From contig OX463827.1 of the NCBI GenBank assembly GCA_949825045.1, positions 5,106,501 to 5,170,500 of the forward strand: a stretch of DNA of 64,000 nt, in the 5' to 3' direction. Shown piece after piece: positions 56,516 through 64,000 of this stretch; position 1 is the stretch's first letter; every line of letters begins with the position of its first letter. Made by a program: the position numbers and the translations under genes. The DNA is from Argyresthia goedartella (lineage: Eukaryota > Arthropoda > Insecta > Lepidoptera > Argyresthiidae). The notes beneath the pieces were generated by a model, which saw only the letters and a list, made by a program, of their open reading frames with translations, ran no database searches and was not told the DNA's origin.

Positions 56516-56974
56516 TGATACATTATAAATCAATAAAGTGAACACAAGTTTATTTTATTGATTTCGAACTATGTAGTTATAACGATGCGTTAATTTAGTG
56601 TCATGCTTATTTTAAGTCGTGGTAAAGTTTGTATATATTGTAGAAGAACCTTTTTTTGAGTTGTATCTGTATTTTTTTTTATGTTAATAGTACATTTCTA
56701 ATTTTAAATAGCTTTAGCTCAGATTTCTTTTATTTTCTTTGGTCACGAGGTCATTCTGGAGCTGAGTTCTGAACAACACATTCGTTCTTCTTTAATGTCT
56801 GCAAGAAAATCTATATCTGAGGTCTGGGATAGCCCAGCCTATAAGTCATTGCCATTGTTTGTGTATAAAATGTAGTAATCTACATACTGTTTTCCCCATG
56901 CTACGGGTATGTATTTTCGATAACTGTCTCTATATCTTTCCTTACAACAGCTGTAGTACCGTACCTCTGATGCC
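56516..56974. other. No supported feature
   Basis: AT-rich; short frames without motifs. Confidence 0.4.
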
Positions 56975-57205
56975 TAGTTGCACTAAGCGTCTCACCGGGC
57001 ATTGGCTCGCGATGGACTACGACCGCCGAACGTCAGGAAAGAGAAGTGTTGAAAGACCTGCGGCACGATGGTCCGATGACATCAGGAGTACAGCCGGCCC
57101 GACATGGACAAGAATGGCCACAGACTGTACGAATTGGCGGTCAATTAGGGAGGCATATGTCCAGCAGTGGATAAGAACATGCTGGAAAAGAAGATGATGA
57201 AGAAG
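56975..57205 (+). pseudogene. RTE-type LINE C-terminal fragment
   Basis: The frame reads RPAARWSDDIRSTAGPTWTR, then MATDCTNWRSIREAYVQQW. RTE-group LINEs end with a very similar R-P-x-x-R-W-x-D-D block, an AG..W.R.A.DR..W segment and EAYVQQW, followed by a short purine-rich tail. Here the tail is agatgatgaagaagaag. The rest is missing. Confidence 0.75.
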
Positions 57206-57357
57206 AAGTTAATTTTACTGGACATAAATGGCCAGACTCTCAGATATATAAGGACACCTAGTCAAATCAACTCGAGTTTCGAGTCGAGTTGACAAAAAAT
57301 ACGTCTCATCGCTAAGTGGCGTCTTTTGTCTAGGTGTCGTCGGTATTCAAAGGCTAG

Positions 57358-57600
57358 TATTTAATCGCACATCAACTATACTGATTTGCACAGCAGAAAA
57401 GGATCAGCAAAAACACTTTTTATGTTTTAAATATTTTATGTGTACTCAAGTTTGGGTTTTAAGTATTTTTCGTTGTTCTTGCATGTTCAACCTTTTTGTT
57501 TCGCTTTCCCTTTACCCTTCACCTAAGCTACCGTAGCATTTTGCCCTGATATTTGCTGTGGAAATCAGTATTTTTGAAGTGCAGTTTAATATTTCCCTTC
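57358..57600 (+). repeat. A-family hairpin element, short version (A8)
   Basis: tttaatcgcacatcaactat actgatttgcacagc and inverted gctgtggaaatcagtatttttgaagtgcag. The core stem has decayed (ctttttgtttcgctttccct). Confidence 0.8.
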
Positions 57601-57834
57601 AAATAACCGAAGTGCATAAAATTATTAGTTCAGTAGCTAGCCTGTTCCTTAGTGTGCATTTTGCTAGAAAGAGATAGGAATGAAAATAACATTGTAATCA
57701 ACGCGAAAATGTATCTGCTCATACGCTCCGACAATAAAGCGCAGAGAAGGCAAAAAGTGACATTCCGATATTCGGTCGATCCCACATACGAGGGGTTATG
57801 GTCGCGGTCTATTCGGTCTAGACGACCCAAATGG

Positions 57835-58050
57835 CCGAGTCGTTAGTGACCCTGACTACGAAGCCAAGGGTCCTGGATTCGAGTCCTGGTGGGGGCAAAT
57901 ATTTGATTGATGAGAATGGATGGTTGTACCCTAGTCATGGTTGTTTATCTATCTAAGTATAATAGTTATCTATATAATTATGTGTATCGTTTTCTAGTAC
58001 CCAAGATACAAGGAATCCTAGTTTGGGGCTAGATCAATGTGTGTCAATAG
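57835..58050 (+). repeat. tRNA-derived SINE with a clear Pol III head
   Basis: tggccgagtcgttagtga (A box) and cctggattcgagtcctggtg (B box) 45 bp apart look like a tRNA gene start, but the flanks do not form an acceptor stem. The tail, caaggaatcctagtttgggg ctagatcaatgtg, is SINE-like. Confidence 0.75.
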
Positions 58051-58126
58051 TGTCCAAGGTATTATTATTCGATATGATATTTATGAAAATGATCGCAAAA
58101 ATAAAGTGATTGCAGGATCTCTGATC

Positions 58127-58372
58127 TACCACGTCACGTTTTTTAAATCTTGTTCCACTGTTTCCCGTCTAATGAAGCCCGTATGTTGTATGTTTTATGT
58201 TTGTGAAGCCAAAATAAAGCAAAGCATACTCTTTTGAAGCTACGTCGTTTGTACGTCGCATCTCTGTATTTTTAGGGTTCACAGGAGCGGAGCGACCGAA
58301 ACGCCATCGTTAAAATTGCGAAAGCATTGATAATATTAGAAATAATTACGAGATCATTCAAAAATACAACAC
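58127..58372 (+). repeat. Q-family repeat (Q2)
   Basis: Shares cactgtttcccgtctaatga agcccgta, actcttttgaagctacg, gggttcaca and cattcaaaaatacaaca with Q1, in the same order and strand. Confidence 0.75.
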
Positions 58373-58375
58373 GGG

Positions 58376-58520
58376 ATTTCCCATATGGGGTGGCGGAGGC
58401 ACAGTTGTGCCCACGTTTAACCAGTTATTCAATACCCAATTTGCGTGGCAGGGGGCTAGGCCATCGCCGCAGCAATGGCGATATGAAGTATTACCCGGGA
58501 TGTTTGCCATCACAATTAAA
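58376..58520. repeat. SINE-tail-like fragment
   Basis: cccatatggggtggcggagg also occurs near 37110, and ggggctaggccatcgccgca matches the tail of the SINE at 17400. Confidence 0.5.
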
Positions 58521-58734
58521 ACATGTCTAAAGCTAACTTTTACATATATAGGGTGACATTTAATTAGCTTACCATATTTTGGGGGAATCATAGTACTCAT
58601 AATTATTAACAACTTATCCCAAGAAACTCTCTCCCAAATGAACAAAAATTTATCCCTCGGTACATTGACCCGATCAGCTGATTACAAGTTACTATGGGAG
58701 ACCCGATTTTATTTTTCGTTTGCCTTTGCTTTGG

Positions 58735-59070
58735 CTTATGTTTAAACGATTACCAAAAACGAACCTATTTTACTACCAATAATTTCGACACGACCGCCAG
58801 AGTTAGTAAACGATCACCAAATTTTGTTTGGATAAATGATCACTAAGCTTCTTTTTATGTTTTGTGTACAAGATTATGTTTTAAGTATTTTTTGTTGTTC
58901 TTACATATTCAACCTAACACGAAGGATAAAGGGGGCCTCGCTTCGCTCACCCCCTTTTCCCTTCACCTACGCTACCGCAGTATTTTGCCCTAATATTTTT
59001 TGCAACTTTTGGTGATCATTTACCTATTTTGGGTAGGAAAAAAAATTTTTGGTGGTCATTTTAATTGTTC
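58735..59070 (+). repeat. A-family hairpin element, long version (A9)
   Basis: gtttaaacgattaccaaaaa cg, tactaccaataatttcga and ggataaatgatcactaagct match A1 reversed. Core cacgaaggataaagggggcc to ccccttttcccttcacctac. Outer end ttttggtgatcatttacc. Confidence 0.85.
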
Positions 59071-59254
59071 TCGTTTGCTTTCTTGGGGAAAGTTGTTTAT
59101 AATTATGGCTACTATCATAACCAAGATTCAAGATTGATTTTTAAGACCCATAAATATGGTCAGCTAATTAAATGTGATTTTTTATATTTTTCTGTTGGAG
59201 CTTAATTTCAACGAAATTTATCATTATTAACCCTTAATGGCGTAAACATAAACA

Positions 59255-59411
59255 TTTACAAACGGGCACATACTTTGCTCCTGCCCACACCCTAGAACAC
59301 CCTGAGTCGTGAGGACAGCAACGTCACACACATTTAAAAATCCAAGACCTGGAGATTTTTTTTTCTGTATCCCCAGCCGGGGATCGAACTCGGCACCTCT
59401 GGCATGGTGTC
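59255..59411 (-). repeat. tRNA-derived SINE, first type
   Basis: acaaacgggcacatactttg, aggacagcaacgtcacacac, ccaagacctggagattt and ccggggatcgaactcggcac (reversed B box). It ends right before the GC-rich ORF. Confidence 0.8.
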
Positions 59412-59707
59412 TGACTGTGTGTCGATTGTTGCGTGGCGACAGTGACTGCGCAGCGCTTGTCAGTACGGTGTGCGCGCTATACGTGCCTGACAACTATCTA
59501 CGCGCGCGCAGGCACCAGCTGCTAGCTGGCGGCTCGCACCGCACGGTGGCGCGCCGGCAGTCTCCGCTAGTGCGGGCGCGAGACAGCCTCAACGCACTGT
59601 TGGCGGCAGCACCACTGAATGATCTGTTTGGTGATATATTGAGGGATATTGTCCGAGAATGTGGCCGGTTATGTGAGATGAAAGCTGTGTTGTCGCCGGA
59701 TTATTAA
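59412..59707 (+). CDS. Possible last exon of a host gene (unidentified)
   Basis: An open frame to a TAA at 59705-59707, much richer in GC than anything around it, with codons ending mostly in G or C (gcg, ctg, cgc). The peptide has leucine/arginine-rich helices: LRARRHQLLAGGSHRTVARR, DSLNALLAAAPLNDLFGDIL and RDIVRECGRLCEMKAVL. Composition and helical periodicity look like a real protein end, perhaps a helical-repeat protein. I do not recognise the family. The true 5' edge is probably an acceptor such as gtggcgacag (59440) or gactgcgcag (about 59451). The upstream part of the frame is the SINE. It could instead be a retroposed gene tail. Confidence 0.4.
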
Positions 59708-59879
59708 AATTTAATTTGATTTATTGCTATGAATGATATAATATTGAAATTAATTGAAATTGGAATCTGAATGTCTATTTTTATTGAATTTTATTTTATT
59801 GAACATATGATACAACTTTATTATGAGTTGTAATTGTACTGTAACATGTAAATATGTCAAGTTTGTTTCTTGTAATAGT

Positions 59880-60014
59880 AGTTTATGTGACTGCTACATA
59901 ATGGTGGGCATTAATACTCAAGAGTGGGTTTATGAAACGAGCCGAAGGCGAGTTTCATAATAATCTCACTCGAGAGTTTTAATGCCTAATTATGTACAGT
60001 TACATACACTAGTT
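59880..60014. repeat. S-family foldback MITE (S4)
   Basis: tatgtgactgctacataat, ggcattaatactcaagagtg, inner gaaacgagccgaaggcgagtttc, then actcgagagttttaatgcc and taattatgtacagttacat. Followed immediately by R4. Confidence 0.85.
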
Positions 60015-60334
60015 TACCTACACACATATCATAAGCTCTCTTTAATGTGTTCAGGAACCGCATGTTCGACCGGCATGGTGGCATTTATAATTCCTTTGCA
60101 CTTGTTTAGCTTGTTCAGTAGTACCAACTTCACGAACAAAGTAGGGGCGGCACGCAGGCGGGCGTCGACGTTCGAAATTTGAATGTTATAATATACAGAA
60201 AAAATTCACATTATGGTCATAATGTGTAATTTTTCAGATAAGAAATGAGTTTTTACCAAGTAGATGAACATTATGCTGATCGTAACGTGCGGTTTTTGTA
60301 CGCGGTAAAGAGGGTTTATGATACGTGTGTAGAT
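60015..60334. repeat. R-family foldback element, complete (R4)
   Basis: tacctacacacatatcataa gctctc...; the right end gagggtttatgatacgtgtg tagata is its inverted copy. Internal hairpin ttcacattatg/cataatgtgtaa. Confidence 0.85.
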
Positions 60335-61004
60335 AAATAAATAAATAAATTATAGGCAGCGCCACAAAGGTCGTCCGCGCCTAGAGGTAGTCAACTTTTC
60401 ATTGGTTTTCACTTTTTTACCAACCCATATGGTTGAAAATGGTGTGGGAATATATTTCCCCCTAACCCATCAAGGCTTAACATGACAGAACGTGAAAAAT
60501 TAAGCATTGCCTCATATCCAAAACGTTTTTTATGGCATTCGGCCCAGAACACACTAGCCTAACTTTTCGATTCGCGCTTACCCGCTCTTCCTCCAGTATC
60601 GTGTCATATTTTTTCACATTTCATACAGATTTCGCAAAGGACTGAATCTATGCGGGCTGCGTCGGTTTTTTTATACTTACACGAGATTTGTTCAGTGCAG
60701 TGCTGTACACTGACGTTTGGCGGCAGTCGACTCCTCGCCTTTCCGTGTTTTCTTCTGTTTTCTTCTCGTTACGGCAGCCGCATATTATGCAAATATAATG
60801 GTACTGTGTTCTTCTTTTGCACATCATCAACCGTTTTAGAGTTTTATTAGCGAATTGTACTAAGTTAGCTCTCTTAAGGTTTAGTTATCAGGGTGCATTT
60901 AGATAAACCAAGAAGTAAGTAAAAGGGAGAATTGCTCATGCCCGCAGTAAATTCTTGAATCTTGAATTGAGTAGTGCGAACGTGTAACAAATCCATATGC
61001 TTTA
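60335..61004. other. No supported feature
   Basis: Frames at 60648-60850 on both strands lack motifs. Nothing matches the repeats of this window. Confidence 0.4.
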
Positions 61005-61160
61005 ATGTTGTGCACATAGGTCTACTGTCTTGTTGTTTAATTATGTCCTGTCCATCCTAGTTTTGCTGGAAGAAATGTCTCTTTAGAGTTATGCTCGCCT
61101 TTATACATTTATTTCCATTTACTAGTCTGTTTGTGCAATAACGTATAAATTAACAAATCA
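61005..61160 (+). mobile_element. K-family LINE 3' tail (K6)
   Basis: tcctgtccatcctagttttg, tggaagaaatgtctctttag agttatgctcgcc and tgtgcaataacgt. Tail only. Confidence 0.75.
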
Positions 61161-62107
61161 ACACTAAAATGACTAGGTTCTCGAATGGGATCCAGTCCAA
61201 ATATACATTAAATTCATCAAAAACATAGTTATTAGACTGCCATAGTAATAATCGATTTAAAAGTAAATGAAATTTAGTAAAAGGAAAAACCGAGTTCATT
61301 TGCGCATTGCACCCACAAGTTACTCAAGAAAGCTGTTCCACAATGGAGAGTGGAACACGTGGATTCACTTAGAGGAAGTGCTTCTTTTGCCCCCTGTATA
61401 TGTGTATAATAAACACTCTGTATACAGGTTTGCGGTGCACTGAGCAGGGGTACTCTCGTAAGGATCTTAGGAGCTCATTCTCTTCGCTTTTGTAAATTGG
61501 CTAAATTCCTGCATTGAAATGATAACAGTTTTTGATGCGGCATAACTACACCCAGAAACAGAACGTTTAGTCAAAAAATTGCCATTAGTAACGTCATTAA
61601 CTTAAAAAACAGTATGTTTTGAATTTGGAGGTGAAAGATAAAGTTAGTGTCACGTCATTGGAAAATCTACTTATTGTAAAAGTCATTAGCCCTAATGCAT
61701 CACCAACATCTGAGTTTGATGGACACTCACCACTATTAATTTCTCCAGCGATAAGATGTATTATTTTATTACAAAACACAGTAACTACTTCACAATAAAT
61801 AAATAATGACAAACATAAAATGTAAGTCTGCGGCCGGTCGCCTGCCCAAAATGGCGACATGGCTTCCTATTTTATTTATTTTGATAAATAGGCTGTCTCA
61901 ATGTCAGTTCCAATCATATCACACGTTTGCCAACTAAACTACTCATAATCTAAGACTACTTCCGGGAACATTCTGAAACTTGGTGAATATTCATAAAACG
62001 TCGAAATTTGCAATACTCTCTATGCGCTTATGCAGCGCACAGGACGCTAGCCGCCCAAAAAAGTTATGCGCTTATGTAGCGCATAGGACGTTTGACGGGT
62101 TAAGTAA
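61161..62107. other. No gene; short duplicated hairpin at 62020-62095
   Basis: tatgcgcttatgcagcgcac aggacg near 62020 is repeated as tatgcgcttatgtagcgcat aggacg near 62066. atgcgct/agcgcat forms a hairpin. Nothing else is seen. Confidence 0.5.
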
Positions 62108-62429
62108 GGCTAGTATTTAATCGAACATCAAAAATACTGATTTGCACAGCAAAAAAGGATCAGCAAAACTTTTTATTTTATTTTTTGTTTCATTTTATTA
62201 CCATCAAATTTATTACCATTGTTTTATGTTTTAAATATTTTATGTGTACTCAAGTTTATATTTTAAGTATTTTTTGTTGTTCTTGCATGTTCAACCTAAC
62301 ACGAAGGATAGAGGGGGCTTCGCTTCGTTCACCCCTTTTACCCTTCACCTAAGTTACCGCAGCATTTTGCCCTGATATTTGCTATGCAAATCAGTATTTT
62401 TTATGTGCAGTTTAATATTTCCCTTTAAG
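62108..62429 (+). repeat. A-family hairpin element, short version (A10)
   Basis: tttaatcgaacatcaaaaat actgatttgcacagc; inverted gctatgcaaatcagtattttttatgtgcag. The core cacgaaggatagagggggct to cacccctttt acccttcacc is intact in layout. An extra T-rich insert lies near 62170-62215. Confidence 0.85.
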
Positions 62430-63715
62430 TAATTCATAATTCTTTATTGAACACAGTTATTTAAAAAAGATACATTAAGAGAAAACATATGTACAAAGGC
62501 GAGCTTATCTCTAAAAAGAGATTTCTTCCAGCTAACCAAGGCATGACAGGAAATTTTATCAATAAAGGGTAGGCAGTGCACAATATCTAAACAATAATAA
62601 AATACATATAAGAAAATTACATATCTATAAAATACGGTAAATAAAATACATACTCGTATCTAACAAACTACTAAATACATATCAATACTGTATGTATTGA
62701 TACGTATTACATACATAAACCTGAACATAAAGTTTACATATAATAATAATATACGTACTACAACTATCACAAAAGAGAGAGGAAGTGCTCTTTTACCCGG
62801 TTTTTGAAAGCGAAAAGAGTCGGGCTGTCTCTTATCGCACAAGGAAGTGCGTTCCACAGTCGGACCGCCTGCAACCTGAAGGAATGCTCATATGCGGAAG
62901 TGGTATGCCTTGGAGTGGCTAAGAGTGAGACCGTGTGAGATCTCCGTTGCCGATCTCCTGAAAAGAGATACTCAAAGCGGTCTCGAAGGTAGCTGGGGTA
63001 GCGCGGATTTTTCAATATATTGAAAAGACAAAAAAGAATATGGGAGTCACGGCGACGACGAATCGGAAGCCACCCCAACTCTTTGCGAAATTGAGAGACG
63101 TGGTCGAATTTGCGCAGCCCGAAGATAAACCGAATCCCGAGATTCTGAAGTCGTTCGAGTTTGTTCAGAAGATCTTCGTTCGCGCTCGCCCAACAGACAT
63201 CGGCGTAGTCGATTAGCGGCAGGAGAAGGGACTGAGCAAGGGTGATTTTGGTCTGCCGCGGCAAGAAGTACTGCAGACGCCTGAGGGAGTGAAAAGACGC
63301 AAAGACCCGTCTGCTGACCTCGCTGACATGTGGAGACCAAGACAGCTGGTTGTCAAAAATAACCCCAAGGTTTTTCGTCTTATCTGTGTACTCTATTGTG
63401 ATGCCATTATATGATACGGGAACAATGGGTTTTTGTACCAAGGAAAGAGTGTGCCTGGTTCCTAAAATCATGGCTTGTGATTTATTCGGGTTTATTAACA
63501 GCCCGTATGATGAGGCCCAGTCTTTCCCATTCTCGAGGTCAGCATTCAGTGCCTCCACGGATGAAACTACATCGCAGGGGGAAAAGTGGCGATAAATTTG
63601 TAGATCATCTGCATACAGATGATACGAAGAAGAGAGGACGTCGGAGATGGAGTTTATAAAGACTGAAAAAAGTAATGCTGCCCCTGTCTCTCGCCGAGGC
63701 AACAACAGCGTCAGT
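62430..63715 (-). mobile_element. K-family LINE, 5'-truncated, largest copy (K7)
   Basis: On the minus strand the coding part (63705-62767) is followed by a 3' untranslated region with the family hairpin (atctct/agagat near 62510-62525) and a tail ending caataaagaattatgaatta at about 62430. It provides the reference for K1-K6. Confidence 0.85.
62767..63705 (-). CDS. LINE reverse transcriptase, C-terminal two thirds (312 codons open)
   Basis: Open from 63705 to the stop at 62767. The ATG used is inside the RT palm, so this is a truncated protein. FSVFINSISD, then YHLYADDLQIYRH (catalytic YADD, near residue 30), NPNKSQAMILG, then KNLGVIFDNQLSWSPHVSEV (thumb), LPLIDYADVCW, GLRKFDHVSQFRKELGWLPI, LWNALPCAIRDSP and FKNRVKEHFLSLL. 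This matches the second half of Jockey/CR1-type LINE proteins. The endonuclease and RT fingers are missing upstream. No internal stop or frameshift, so it is probably a young insertion relative to the other LINE pieces. Confidence 0.85.
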   Translation of the reverse strand: MLPRRETGAALLFSVFINSISDVLSSSYHLYADDLQIYRHFSPCDVVSSVEALNADLENGKDWASSYGLLINPNKSQAMILGTRHTLSLVQKPIVPVSYNGITIEYTDKTKNLGVIFDNQLSWSPHVSEVSRRVFASFHSLRRLQYFLPRQTKITLAQSLLLPLIDYADVCWASANEDLLNKLERLQNLGIRFIFGLRKFDHVSQFRKELGWLPIRRRRDSHILFCLFNILKNPRYPSYLRDRFEYLFSGDRQRRSHTVSLLATPRHTTSAYEHSFRLQAVRLWNALPCAIRDSPTLFAFKNRVKEHFLSLL

Positions 63716-64000
63716 ATGATATTTAACTATTACTCATAGTAGCACAACTTCAGCATTCGAGCATCTCCCCCATCCATCAACACGTTCGTTGTTCCGAGCA
63801 AAACCACCTTCAGCCTTCAACTTAGCAAGTTGAACGAAATTTAAGTAATTTTGAAAATCGAGTGCATCTGACTGTTACAGATACAATTAACGGCTTAACA
63901 CCATCTGTATTCCTTGCCTCATAAGACTTCGATTCGTACTGCTTTGATATAAATTACCGTGAATTACTTTCAGGAATCATGTCCTTTGATTTCTAGTTTC
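63716..64000. other. No supported feature
   Basis: Ordinary AT-rich sequence to the window end. No continuation of the LINE was recognised. Confidence 0.4.

Noticed and set aside
57835..57905. A true tRNA gene
   Set aside because: A and B boxes are present, but there is no matching acceptor stem and the sequence runs into a SINE tail.
61597..61860. 87-codon minus-strand frame
   Set aside because: No motif, neighbours or composition signal.

Overview
The window reads as intergenic, repeat-saturated insect DNA, most likely from a moth or butterfly (Lepidoptera). It is AT-rich, has no operons, and carries no long open gene. Recognisable pieces are nearly all transposable elements of types common in Lepidoptera: Jockey/CR1-type LINE tails, tRNA-derived SINEs, a short repeat that starts near CCAAGTGCGAGTC and ends in GTACGGAACCCTAAA, Tc1/mariner-type DNA elements, a BEL/Pao element and many foldback MITEs. 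The lineage call is inference from repeat families. Family letters used here (A, J, K, M, N, P, Q, R, S, T, V) are local labels, not published names.

Layout. 0-7.8 kb: small repeats, a 45-bp palindromic tandem array, a 1.0-kb long-TIR element with a GC-rich core (T, 4031-5040), and a 55-codon THAP-like ORF (5549-5716). 7.8-10.5 kb: a broken LINE on the minus strand (J1). 10.8-15.1 kb: a 4.2-kb imperfect inverted repeat with arms of about 1.3-1.4 kb and a spacer carrying two RFX X-box-like palindromes. 15.2-15.8 kb: a Ty3/Gypsy integrase relic. 19.2-20.9 kb: a maT-type (DD37D) mariner inserted in a LINE tail. 21.6-25 kb: nested repeats, a truncated LINE, an LTR and a composite foldback element. 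27-39 kb: scattered LINE tails, SINEs and MITEs. 39-42.4 kb: a LINE relic, a MITE with TIRs of about 64 bp, and a 1221-bp Tc1/mariner-type element with perfect 25-bp terminal repeats and TA flanks. 47-58 kb: a three-level nest in which a BEL/Pao element carries a maT mariner, which itself carries a 3.96-kb LINE. 59.4-59.7 kb: a GC-rich ORF that is the best candidate for a host-gene exon. 62.4-63.7 kb: a truncated LINE with a 312-codon open reverse-transcriptase segment.

How the parts work together. No set of genes here forms a pathway. The only long open frames are transposase and reverse-transcriptase segments, and each shows a lesion or truncation. What is most informative is history and structure. 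Target-site duplications (TA for the mariners, ACTTAT for the nested LINE) order the insertions. A SINE present in both arms of the 4.2-kb inverted repeat predates that duplication. A 200-bp hairpin module (family A) recurs at least nine times in elements with different ends. Dense, nested, mostly dead elements in both orientations would also suit a piRNA or siRNA source locus, but that is inference and needs small-RNA data.
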